From JACVRW01 sp963751105 (GTDB lineage: Bacteria; Actinomycetota; Thermoleophilia; Solirubrobacterales; Thermoleophilaceae): a stretch of DNA of 64,000 nt. The stretch spans positions 372,001 to 436,000 of the forward strand of contig CAVVTG010000002.1 of NCBI GenBank assembly GCA_963751105.1. The letters run 5' to 3'. The position numbers and the translations under genes were made by a program. This document shows positions 51,514 through 59,502 of the stretch, piece after piece. Positions within the stretch are counted from its first letter, which is position 1; each line of letters starts with the position of its first letter. A model generated the notes under the pieces. That model was not told the origin of the DNA and did no database searches. It worked only from the letters and a program-made list of their open reading frames with translations.

Positions 51514-52309
51514 CGGGCGGCGGTGGCTCGCCCAGGCCCCAGGCGTCGACGCCGCCGTCGATCGTGATCGTCGTGCCGGTGACGTAGCCGGCGGCCGGCG
51601 AGGCCAGGAAAGCCGTGGTCGTCGCCACCTCCTCGGCGCTGCCCAGGCGCCCGAGCGGCACCAGCCGCGCCATGGCCTCCAGGTCCTCTCCGTAGGACTC
51701 GAGGCCCTCGGTGTGGATGCTGCCGAGCGCCAGCGCGATCACCCGGATCCCGTGTCGGCTCCACTCGCCCGCAAGGCCGGCGGCGAGGTTCTCGAGGGCC
51801 GCCCGGGCGGCGCAGGCGTGAGCGAAGCCGGGCATGCCCCGCCGCGGGCTGAAGGTGTTGAAGAAGATCACCCCGCCGTCGCCAGGGATCATCGAGCGCC
51901 GCGCCACCTCGCGGCTGAGGCTCCACGCGGCGTCCACCGACAGGCGCTGCACCGCCCGCCAGCCGCGCGGCGTGATCTCCTCGGCCGGCGCGGTGAACTG
52001 GCCGCCGGCGTTGTTCACGAGCACGCTGATCGGGCCGAGCTCGTCCATCACCGCGCCCACGAGGCGCTCGACCTGATCCTCCTCGCGAATGTCCGCCGCA
52101 TGGACCACACAACGGCCGCCGGAGGCCTCGACCAGCCGCCGGGTCTCGGCCAGCGGCTCCTCGCGCCGGCCGCAGATCGCCACCGCCGCGCCGGTGCGGG
52201 CCAGCTCGAGGGCGGTGGCCCGGCCGATCCCGGTCCCGCCGCCGCTCACCAGGGCCACGGCGCCGGCGTTGGCGTCCTCGGTCAGCGGCGAGCCCGGGCC
52301 GGAGCTCAC
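51500..52309 (-). CDS. SDR-family 2,4-dienoyl-CoA-reductase-like protein, altered active site
   Basis: 269 residues. NAD(P)-binding GGGTGIGRATALELA (19-33) and NNAGGQFTAPAEEIT match the dienoyl-CoA reductase branch of SDRs. The usual YxxxK is replaced: the helix reads GFAHACAARAALENLAAGLAGEW, with Ala at the tyrosine position and Arg at the lysine position. DECR-type enzymes also lack the standard tyrosine but keep the lysine, so the Lys-to-Arg change is unusual. It is the third gene of a coupled operon with the hydratase and the nuclease-fold protein. Confidence 0.85.
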   Translation of the reverse strand: MSSGPGSPLTEDANAGAVALVSGGGTGIGRATALELARTGAAVAICGRREEPLAETRRLVEASGGRCVVHAADIREEDQVERLVGAVMDELGPISVLVNNAGGQFTAPAEEITPRGWRAVQRLSVDAAWSLSREVARRSMIPGDGGVIFFNTFSPRRGMPGFAHACAARAALENLAAGLAGEWSRHGIRVIALALGSIHTEGLESYGEDLEAMARLVPLGRLGSAEEVATTTAFLASPAAGYVTGTTITIDGGVDAWGLGEPPPPVSPR

Positions 52310-53088
52310 GTGGCGCGCGAGTCGCGGGCCTCGGCGAAGGCCTTCGCTCCGTCGAGGAAGTCGCCGGCGGCGAGCGCCCGCGAATAGGCTGGCCAGCGGC
52401 CGCCGGCCATCGCCTCGAACTGCTCCTGGACGCTCAGGCCCTCTCCCCGCCGCGCGATCTCCTTGGTGGCCTGGACGGCGGCCGGCGGGCAGGTGGCGAT
52501 CTGCTCGGCCAGCCGGCGCGCCTCGGTCATCAGCTCATCCCCGGGCAGCACCGAGCGGACGAGGCCCCAGCGGGCGGCCTCCTGCGCGCCCAGTCGCCGG
52601 CTGGTGAGCAACAGGTCCATGGCCACGAACCAGGGCAGCCGCCGCGGCAGCCGCTGGGCGCCGCCCGCGTCGGGCACGATGCCGAGTCCGAGCTCGGGCA
52701 GGAAGAACTCGGCGTGCTCGGCGGCCAGGATCAGGTCGCAGGCGAGCACCATCTCGAAGCCGCCACCCGCGGCCAGCCCGTTGACGGCGGCGATAACGGG
52801 CTTGTCGAGGTCGAACATCTCGGTGAGCCCGGCGAAGCCGCCGGGGCCGAAGTCGCTCGACGGGTCCTCCTCGCCCGACGCCGCCGCCTTGAGGTCCCAG
52901 CCCGCGGAGAAGAAGCGCTCGCCGCCGCCGGTCAGGATCCCGACGCGCAGGTCCGGATCGTCGCGCAGGCGGGCAAACGCTTCGTGGAGCTCCAGGCTGG
53001 TGGCGCGATCGATCGCGTTGGCCTTGGGCCGGTCGATGATGATCTCGAGGACGGCGCCCCTGGCGCTCACCCCGACGGCCGCGCTCAT
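52306..53088 (-). CDS. Enoyl-CoA hydratase/isomerase family protein
   Basis: 260 residues from ATG 53088. Oxyanion-hole elements are ERFFSAGWDLKAA and NGLAAGGGFEMVLACDLILAA; the catalytic glutamate is in FFLPELGLGIVPDAGGAQRLPR. The GIVPDAGG region is closest to the CaiD/carnitinyl-CoA-hydratase branch, which would fit an amine or betaine theme, but simple enoyl-CoA hydratase activity is equally possible. It overlaps both neighbours by 4 bases. Confidence 0.9.
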   Translation of the reverse strand: MSAAVGVSARGAVLEIIIDRPKANAIDRATSLELHEAFARLRDDPDLRVGILTGGGERFFSAGWDLKAAASGEEDPSSDFGPGGFAGLTEMFDLDKPVIAAVNGLAAGGGFEMVLACDLILAAEHAEFFLPELGLGIVPDAGGAQRLPRRLPWFVAMDLLLTSRRLGAQEAARWGLVRSVLPGDELMTEARRLAEQIATCPPAAVQATKEIARRGEGLSVQEQFEAMAGGRWPAYSRALAAGDFLDGAKAFAEARDSRAT

Positions 53089-54599
53089 CGCACGCGGAAC
53101 GTCGTGTGCGCGAGGACGCTGTAGCCGTCGTCCAGCATGAGGGTCGCGCGGTAGCGGCCGGGGGCCAGCTTTCCGAGATCGCCCTGCGTGAAGGTCACGC
53201 TGCCGTTCGGGCGCGCGCCCGTGTAGAGGAAGCCGAGGTAGTTGTAGACGTCGGGTTCGCCGGCGGGATAGACGCCCACCCAGTCGAGCTTGTTGGCCGG
53301 TGCCCCACGGAAGCGCAGCCGGATGGGGGCGCCGCGCTCGTACGTGCTTCGCGCCGAGCGGATCCCCGGCCGCGTGCCGCGCGCCTCGATCCAGAAAGGC
53401 GACTCCGCCAGCACTCCACCGCGGCGGTCGAGCAGGGCGGCCCGGTAGGCGCCCGGGCGCAGGGGACGGGTGCCGAGCAGGGGCGCGATGTGGTCCGAGG
53501 CGTCGTAGATCGGAAGCGACATCAGCGGCCGGTTCGAGCCCTGGCCGAGGATCGCGACCTTGCGGCCGTTGGGCCTGAACCTCGTGTAGCGCAGCGTCAC
53601 GCGCTCGCCGCGGGTGACGACCCGCGGATGCGCGCTGACCAGCGCCGGCGCCCGGGCGGGCGTGACTGAGAAGGTGGAGGCCACGGCGCGGTGGTCGGAG
53701 GGCCAGGGGCTGACCCCCACCTCGACGCTCGGCCCGCCCTCCTCGCCCACGAGCCTGCTGGACAGGGTCGTGGCGGGGCCGGTGGCCATCACCCAGTCGA
53801 TGCGGTCGACCGTCTCGACCTTGCGAATTCGTGGCGGCGGCGTGCCGGCCGTCCAGGTGAGGCCGGGCCAGGCGACCGGGTCGGGGTGCGCCTCGCGGTA
53901 GGAGTCCCGGATGCCGAAGCGGGCGAGCGCGCGCGACACGGGCCAGGCCAGCGGGAACTTCACCCGCTCCGGGAACGCCGCGGCGGCGGCGTCGGTCCAG
54001 TCGAGGTGCGAGGGGGAGTTGAAGTCGCCCGTCAGGAAAGCGGGCGTGCCCGAGGCGCCGAGCCGCGCGAGCGGTCGCAGCCACGGCCGGATCTCCGGCA
54101 GTCGCACCGAGCGCTCGAGGGCCAGGACCTTTCTCGGCCCCTGGCCGTCCCGCGCCGCCTCCGGCCCATAGGGGGAGGCGGTGAGGTGCAGGTTGCCGAT
54201 CGCCACCACGCTGTCGAGGTCGAGCGCGGCGTAGCCGTAGCGGGCGCCGCCGCGCTCGACGGCGAAGAGCGGCCAGCGCGAGATCACGTGAAGGCTCTCG
54301 TCGTAGTACTGGAGCCCTGACAGCCGCGCGATGCGGGGCACGTTGCCCTCCGGCTCCTGCAGCCCGACGATGTCCGCTCCCGAGCGGCGGATCGCCCGTG
54401 CCATCCGGCTCTCCTCGAGCTGCGCGCCGCCGTACCAGACGTTGAACGTCATGACCGTGATCTCGCGTGGGGCCTGAGCCTGAGCGCCGGTTGCCGGGAC
54501 GAGCGCGAGCACGAGGGCCAGCAGGGCGAGCACCGGAATCCGGCCCTTGGGCGGTTCTTGTGCGGCTGACCACAAAGTCAACACGGGGCAAACTATCAC
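53085..54599 (-). CDS. Secreted endonuclease/exonuclease/phosphatase-fold protein
   Basis: Up to 504 residues. A signal peptide (basic KGR then a hydrophobic run ending near AQA) precedes an EEP domain: ITVMTFNVWYGG, DIVGLQEPEG, AIGNLHLTA, FLTGDFNSPSHLDW and PWPSDHRAVASTF, with the metal and catalytic residues of the DNase I/sphingomyelinase fold. A beta-rich C-terminal half (about 320-504) with two Ig-like repeats follows. The start is uncertain: GTG 54599, GTG 54584 or TTG 54581 all overlap the shared motif; the basic n-region argues against the later GTG 54533. It is a secreted phosphodiesterase or nuclease, oddly first in an operon with acyl-CoA enzymes. Confidence 0.8.
   Translation of the reverse strand: MIVCPVLTLWSAAQEPPKGRIPVLALLALVLALVPATGAQAQAPREITVMTFNVWYGGAQLEESRMARAIRRSGADIVGLQEPEGNVPRIARLSGLQYYDESLHVISRWPLFAVERGGARYGYAALDLDSVVAIGNLHLTASPYGPEAARDGQGPRKVLALERSVRLPEIRPWLRPLARLGASGTPAFLTGDFNSPSHLDWTDAAAAAFPERVKFPLAWPVSRALARFGIRDSYREAHPDPVAWPGLTWTAGTPPPRIRKVETVDRIDWVMATGPATTLSSRLVGEEGGPSVEVGVSPWPSDHRAVASTFSVTPARAPALVSAHPRVVTRGERVTLRYTRFRPNGRKVAILGQGSNRPLMSLPIYDASDHIAPLLGTRPLRPGAYRAALLDRRGGVLAESPFWIEARGTRPGIRSARSTYERGAPIRLRFRGAPANKLDWVGVYPAGEPDVYNYLGFLYTGARPNGSVTFTQGDLGKLAPGRYRATLMLDDGYSVLAHTTFRVR
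54561..54580. promoter_or_regulatory. Shared 20-bp regulon motif, site 3
   Basis: TGCGGCTGACCACAAAGTCA lies at the divergent boundary of the nuclease-fold operon and the GDPD gene. It matches sites 1 and 2 except for two or three positions. Its minus-strand -10 region is poor and it overlaps the probable nuclease start, so here it is better read as an operator than as a -35 element. Confidence 0.6.
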
Positions 54600-54635
54600 G
54601 CGCGGCGATGCAATTGTCGGGGTTAGGGTGGCGAG

Positions 54636-55769
54636 ATGACCGTTCGCCGTGCCGTGCTGGCCTGTGCCTGCTTTCTCGTGACCGCTCCCGCGGCCGCGGC
54701 TGCCCCTTCACTGCATGCCCATCGCGGCGGAACGGTGCACGCCGGGCGCCCCGTGGCCGCCGAGGAGACGCTCCGGGCCTACTCGCTGGCCGCACGCGAC
54801 GGGTTCGTGCTCGAGGTCGACGCCAAGTTGACCAAGGACGGCGTCCCGGTGGCCATCCACGACGCCACCCTCGAGCGCACCACCGACTGCCGGGGGCTCG
54901 TCCGCGCGCGGACGCTGGCCGAGCTCGGCGGCTGCCGGCCCGACGTGCTCGGCAGCCCGGGAAGCGGCCTGCCCACGCGGCGCGTGAGCCCACGCGGCTC
55001 GATCCCGACGATCGAACGGGTGCTGCGGTACGCGCGCGCGGCGGGCGCCGGGGTCAACCTCGAGATCAAGAACGTGCCCACTGATCCGGACTTCGACCCC
55101 ACGTCGGCCTACGCCGAACGCGTGATGGACGTGGTCCTGAGCAGCGGCCTGCCGCGCGGGCAGCTGCTGATCCAGAGCTTTCTCCCGGGGCACCTGGACG
55201 TCGCCCGCCGGCGGCTGCCTGGAGTGGCCACGAGCCTGCTCAGCCTCGGCGCGACGACCGGCGCCTTCCTCGACCTGGCCGTTCGGAACCGCTACGGCTG
55301 GGTCTCTCCCGAGTGGCCGGTGTCGCGAGCCTACGTGCAGCGCGCGCACCGGGCGGGTGTCGAGGTGGCGCCGTACACGCTCAATCGGGCCGCCGGCGTC
55401 CGGGCCGCCGCCCGCACAGGCGCCGACGCGATCATCAGCGACGACCCGCTGGCGGCGGCCGCCGCGCTGGGCCGACAGCGCGCTCGCTCACTCAAGGCCG
55501 CGTACGTCGCCAAGGGCACGGCCTTCCGGGCCGCCGGTGTGCTGGGTCCTCCGGCGGACCTGGCGCGTGGCGCCGCCTGCCGCGGCACGGTGACGGTCCG
55601 GGTGTCCACCCACGAATGGCTCGTGGCCCGCCAGGTTCGGCTCGGCCGGGACTGCCGCTTCGCGGTCAGAGCCCGGCTGGCCGGCGCCGTCCCCGCCCCG
55701 GGCCTGGCCGTGGCGGTGCGCTTCGGCGGCAACCGCCGGCTGCTGCCGCGCGTGGTCGTCATGCACTGA
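54636..55769 (+). CDS. Secreted glycerophosphodiester phosphodiesterase
   Basis: 377 residues with a signal peptide (about 1-23). The GDPD TIM-barrel motifs are HAHRGG (27-32), EETLRAYSLAARDGFVLEVDAKLTKDGVPVAIHDATLERTTD and LEIKNVP, with the catalytic histidines and metal-binding Glu/Asp. It cleaves glycerophosphodiesters, releasing the alcohol, which could be an amino alcohol such as choline or ethanolamine. A C-terminal beta-sandwich (about 270-377) has two cysteines. TAGGGT 6 bases before ATG 54636 suggests a leaderless start. Confidence 0.9.
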   Translation: MTVRRAVLACACFLVTAPAAAAAPSLHAHRGGTVHAGRPVAAEETLRAYSLAARDGFVLEVDAKLTKDGVPVAIHDATLERTTDCRGLVRARTLAELGGCRPDVLGSPGSGLPTRRVSPRGSIPTIERVLRYARAAGAGVNLEIKNVPTDPDFDPTSAYAERVMDVVLSSGLPRGQLLIQSFLPGHLDVARRRLPGVATSLLSLGATTGAFLDLAVRNRYGWVSPEWPVSRAYVQRAHRAGVEVAPYTLNRAAGVRAAARTGADAIISDDPLAAAAALGRQRARSLKAAYVAKGTAFRAAGVLGPPADLARGAACRGTVTVRVSTHEWLVARQVRLGRDCRFAVRARLAGAVPAPGLAVAVRFGGNRRLLPRVVVMH

Positions 55770-55772
55770 ACG

Positions 55773-55803
55773 ACTGGAGCCCGCCACGGGGGCGGGCTCC
55801 AGT
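55773..55803. terminator. Bidirectional hairpin terminator
   Basis: A 13-bp perfect stem (ACTGGAGCCCGCC paired with GGCGGGCTCCAGT) with a 5-base loop sits just after the GDPD stop and before the convergent MMPL stop. There is no T-run, as is common in high-GC actinobacteria. Confidence 0.7.
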
Positions 55804-55832
55804 CCTGCGCTGACTCGGTTCGGGCGGCCGGC

Positions 55833-58085
55833 TCAGCCCTCGGCCGGACGTGCCTCGCCCGTGGGCTGAGGCCCACGCCGTTCGGGCTGCGGGGCCACCG
55901 GGGCCGCCTCGCCCTCGAGCGCGGGCCCCTTGGGGAGCCACTCGAGCCAGCGGGGCAGGTACCAGTTCCAGTCGCCAAGCAGCTTCATCGTGGCCGGCAG
56001 CAGCACACCGCGCACGATCGTGGCGTCGATCAGGATGGCCGTCGCGAGGCCCACCCCGAACTGCTTCATGTCGATGAACTGGAGCGTCGCGAAGATGCCG
56101 AACACCGCCACCATCACGATCGCTGCCGCGGTGACCACACCGGCGGTCGACTTGATGCCGTGCGAGATGGCGTCCGAGGTCGACTCGCCTCGATCCACCG
56201 CCTCCTTGATCCGGCTGAGGATGAACACGTGGTAGTCCATCGACAGGCCGAACAGGATCACGAACAGCATCAGCGGGAACCAGGCGGTGATCGCGCCCGT
56301 GGAGTCGAAGTTCAGCAACCCCTCGAGGTTTCCGTCCTGGAACACCCAGGTCACGATTCCCAGCGCCGCGGCCACCGACAGGACGTTCAGCGCGATCGCC
56401 TTGATCGGGATGACGATCGAGCGGAAGGTCACCAGCAGCAGCAGGAACGCCATCGCGAAGACGAAGGCGAACACGTACCAGATGCGCTCCGCCATCAGCT
56501 CGTTGAAGTCCACCGAGCCGGCGGTGAAGCCGGTCACGCCGACCACCTCACCGGCACTCAGGTCAGACGTGACCTGAGGCACGACGTCCTCGCGGAGCGA
56601 CTCGACCGCGGCCAGCGACGTGTCGTCGGTGCCGGTACCGGCCAAGGGAACCTCGATCACGGCGATCTCGCCGTCGGGGCTCGTGTCGATCGTGACCGGC
56701 TCGTTGAACTGGTCGGAGCCACGCGCGATCTGGCGCATCTCCTCGGCCGCGGCCTGGATCTCCGCCGGGTTGAGATTCTTGCCCTCGACCACGATGTCGG
56801 CCGTGAACTGCTCGCCTGGGAAGGCGGCCTGCATGCGGTCGTAGGTCTGCATGATCTCGATGGAGCGCGGCAGCCCGTCGACGCCCGAGTCCGCGGTGTG
56901 GATGTGGAACACGGGGATGGCGAGCACGACCAGCACGGCTGCGGCGGCGATCGCTGACACGAGCGGCCGCCTGAGCACGCGGTCGATCAGCCACGACCAC
57001 ACGCGCGGCTCGCCCGTGCGCTTCTCCGGCTTGAGGAAGGGCACGCGTCCCTTGTTCACCCGGTCGCCGAGCTTGGACAGGACCGCCGGCAGGACCGTGA
57101 GCGAGCCGAGCATCGCGATCGCCACCACGATGATCGTGCCCGTGGCGAACGACACGAACGTTGCCGCCCCACCCAGGTACATGCCGGCCATCGCGGCCAT
57201 CACGGTGATGCCGGAGACGAGGACCGCCCGTCCCGACGTGGCCGCCGCTGCCTCCAGCGCCGCTTCCTCGCTCCGGCCGCGGGCGCGCTCTTCGCGTTCG
57301 CGGCGGATGTAGAAGAGCGCGTAGTCGACGCCGACGGCCAGACCGATCAGGAGGACCACCGAGTTGATGGACTCGTCGACCGGTGCGATCTGGCTGATCG
57401 GCCCGATCAGGCTGATGGCGGCCGCGACGGCGGTGACGGCCAGCAGCAGTGGGACGAAGGCGGCCAGCAGTGCGCCAAAAGCAAGGATGAGGATGATCAG
57501 GGTGATCGGCAGGGAGGTGACCTCTGCCTTCTGGAAGTCGTCCTCGAAGGCCTGGCTCAACGCCTTCTCCGAGCTGGCATCGCCGAATTCCTCGATGCGG
57601 AAGCCGGCCTGTTGGCGGTCGAGCTTCGCCACCGTGGCCAGAGCCGGGTCGACCTTGTCCTCGGCCTCGTCGCCGGGCAGCTCGAAAGTCACCAGTGCGG
57701 ACTTGCCGTCCTCTGACAGAGAGCCCTGGTTGCCCTTCGCGTACGGATTCTGGACGTTCTGGACGTTCTTGGTGTTCTCCAGCCGGGCTACGGTCGTATC
57801 CACGACCTCACGGAACCGCGCATCACCGTTGCGAGCTCCGTTCTGGCTCTGGATCAGGACGCTCTCGCCCGACTTCTCGGGGAAATGGTCGGATACGGCC
57901 TTGTCGGCTTTACCTGATTCGCCGATGCCGTAGTCGCTGTCGGACAGCGTCTTCGTGCCCACTGAACCGCCGATGAACACGGCCAGGATCACGAAGGCGA
58001 GCCATCCGACGATGGCCTTCTTACGGTGCTGAGCGCTCCAGCGACCGGCGCGCGCAGCGATGTTCTTTGTGCGGTTCTCGTTCAT
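55833..58085 (-). CDS. MMPL/RND-family transporter
   Basis: 750 residues with two repeats of six membrane segments. Each repeat has a large extracytoplasmic loop (about 45-190 and 410-540). Proton-relay motifs are VGVDYALFYIRREREERARG in the first and GLSMDYHVFILSRIKEAVDRG in the second half. MMPL proteins export lipids, glycolipids or drugs. The soluble proline-rich C-terminus (about 715-750) is low complexity. It ends convergently with the GDPD gene across the terminator hairpin; nothing else indicates its substrate. Confidence 0.92.
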   Translation of the reverse strand: MNENRTKNIAARAGRWSAQHRKKAIVGWLAFVILAVFIGGSVGTKTLSDSDYGIGESGKADKAVSDHFPEKSGESVLIQSQNGARNGDARFREVVDTTVARLENTKNVQNVQNPYAKGNQGSLSEDGKSALVTFELPGDEAEDKVDPALATVAKLDRQQAGFRIEEFGDASSEKALSQAFEDDFQKAEVTSLPITLIILILAFGALLAAFVPLLLAVTAVAAAISLIGPISQIAPVDESINSVVLLIGLAVGVDYALFYIRREREERARGRSEEAALEAAAATSGRAVLVSGITVMAAMAGMYLGGAATFVSFATGTIIVVAIAMLGSLTVLPAVLSKLGDRVNKGRVPFLKPEKRTGEPRVWSWLIDRVLRRPLVSAIAAAAVLVVLAIPVFHIHTADSGVDGLPRSIEIMQTYDRMQAAFPGEQFTADIVVEGKNLNPAEIQAAAEEMRQIARGSDQFNEPVTIDTSPDGEIAVIEVPLAGTGTDDTSLAAVESLREDVVPQVTSDLSAGEVVGVTGFTAGSVDFNELMAERIWYVFAFVFAMAFLLLLVTFRSIVIPIKAIALNVLSVAAALGIVTWVFQDGNLEGLLNFDSTGAITAWFPLMLFVILFGLSMDYHVFILSRIKEAVDRGESTSDAISHGIKSTAGVVTAAAIVMVAVFGIFATLQFIDMKQFGVGLATAILIDATIVRGVLLPATMKLLGDWNWYLPRWLEWLPKGPALEGEAAPVAPQPERRGPQPTGEARPAEG

Positions 58086-58174
58086 GGAGCCAGCATCCGC
58101 CCGCGAGGGCGGTGGTCCAATGGGGCCTCCCCGCCAGCGGTGGTGCGGTTACCCGAACCGCTCGGCGCCGGCCG

Positions 58175-58870
58175 TCACACCCCGAGGATCAGGTCGCGTA
58201 CGGCGGCCGGCTGAGACAGGAACGGGTGATGGCCGGCGTCGAGCTCCACGACGTTGCCTGCCCTTCCGGCGAAGTCGCGTTGGCGCTGGGCGGGGGTGCC
58301 TCGGTCCTGAGCGCAGACGAGGTAGGTCGAGGCCATCTGTTGCCAGGCCGCTGACTGCACCGGCTGCCCGATCACGTTCAGGCTCTGCCGGGCCGTCTTA
58401 TTGATGGCCTCTCGTTGGATCTCCGGATCGCAGTCCTGCAGGAACGTCTCGGCGAGGGCATCCGCTCGGACGGTGAACGTCCCGCCTTCGGGATCGATGT
58501 CGAGGAACGGGGCCGGTTCCTCGTCGCCGAACGAAGACAGGCTCTCCCCGATCTCAGGCAGGTAGCTGGAGACGAGCAGCAGGTGACGGACGGTCTCCAC
58601 GCCCGCAGCCGCCTCCGCGGTGACGATTCCGCCGTAGCTGTGGGCGACCACGACGGTCGGTTCGTCGCTCGCGGTCAGCAGCTGCCGGACCGCGGCGACG
58701 TCGTCGGCCAGCCCCGGCCCTTCCGCACCCGTCGGGGCGCCCGTCTCGCCGCAGCTCGGCAGGGCTGACGCCTCGCTCGCGACACCTCGGTCGGCCAGCA
58801 GCTCGCCGGTGCGGTGCCACCACCACGCTCCGTCCTTCACGCACGCCCCGTGCACGAACACGACCCTCAT
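58175..58870 (-). CDS. Alpha/beta hydrolase
   Basis: 231 residues from ATG 58870, preceded by GAGGAGG. Oxyanion motif VFVHGACVKDGAWWWH, nucleophile elbow AHSYGGIV with Ser78, and catalytic histidine in DAGHHPFLSQP. It matches the small esterase/lactonase group seen beside TetR genes. The divergent TetR gene across a palindrome is its probable regulator. Substrate unknown. Confidence 0.9.
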   Translation of the reverse strand: MRVVFVHGACVKDGAWWWHRTGELLADRGVASEASALPSCGETGAPTGAEGPGLADDVAAVRQLLTASDEPTVVVAHSYGGIVTAEAAAGVETVRHLLLVSSYLPEIGESLSSFGDEEPAPFLDIDPEGGTFTVRADALAETFLQDCDPEIQREAINKTARQSLNVIGQPVQSAAWQQMASTYLVCAQDRGTPAQRQRDFAGRAGNVVELDAGHHPFLSQPAAVRDLILGV

Positions 58871-58912
58871 CACGACCTCCTCGACCGGTTGCGCCACCTC
58901 CTCGAGGACGGT

Positions 58913-58925
58913 AAACGAACCGTTT
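58913..58925. promoter_or_regulatory. Operator between hydrolase and TetR genes
   Basis: AAACG-AAC-CGTTT is a perfect 5-bp inverted repeat 42 bases before the hydrolase start and 21 before the TetR start, the usual place for a TetR operator controlling both directions. Confidence 0.55.
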
Positions 58926-58946
58926 GTTACGTGAAAAGATGATGTC

Positions 58947-59495
58947 GTGGGGCGGCATCGTCAGCCAGAGATCCGGCAACGGCTTCTCGACGCGTGCACC
59001 GGCTACGCGCTCGAGCACGGGCTTCCGAATCGGCTCGGACCTCTGGCCACCGCCGCTGGCACCTCGACGCGGATGCTGATCTACCACTTCGGCACGCGTG
59101 ACGGCCTGCTCCGCGAAATTCTCGAAGAGGCTCGGCGGCGCCAGATGGAAGCCTTCACCGAACTCCTGCGCGTTCGACCCGACGAGCCCTACCCGGTGAC
59201 CCTGGAGCGGGCGTGGTCCGCGATGACCGGGCCGCAGGGCCAGCCCTACCTGCGCATGTTCACCCGCCTGCACGACACCGCAGGAGAACCTCTCTGGCCC
59301 GGCTTCCGGCGCACCGCGACCACAGACTGGCTCGCACCCCTCGAGGGCGGCATGCGCAGCCTCGGCCGGCCCGAGCTGGCCACCGTCGTGCTCGCCGTCA
59401 TCCGCGGCCTGCTCATGGACCTCGACGCGACCGGTGACGCCGCACGCACCCACGAGGCCTTTCACTCCTTCCTCACCACGATCCGCAGCCCGTAG
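58947..59495 (+). CDS. TetR-family regulator
   Basis: 182 residues from GTG 58947. HTH: EIRQRLLDACTGYALEHGLPNRLGPLATAAGTSTRMLIYHFGTRDGLL (8-55). Ligand domain contains AFTELLRVRPDEPYPVTLERAW and a conserved W/F pocket. It is divergent from the alpha/beta hydrolase and probably represses it and itself through the palindrome between them. Confidence 0.88.
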   Translation: MGRHRQPEIRQRLLDACTGYALEHGLPNRLGPLATAAGTSTRMLIYHFGTRDGLLREILEEARRRQMEAFTELLRVRPDEPYPVTLERAWSAMTGPQGQPYLRMFTRLHDTAGEPLWPGFRRTATTDWLAPLEGGMRSLGRPELATVVLAVIRGLLMDLDATGDAARTHEAFHSFLTTIRSP

Positions 59496-59502
59496 AAAAG
59501 AG

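Noticed and set aside
54533..54599. Later GTG start (54533) for the nuclease-fold protein
   Set aside because: It would leave the signal peptide without its basic n-region; kept as an alternative only because the earlier starts overlap the regulon motif.
57745..57775. Tandem GTTCTGGAC repeat inside the MMPL gene
   Set aside because: Encodes a short NVQNVQ duplication in an extracytoplasmic loop and stays in frame; no sign of a mobile or regulatory role.
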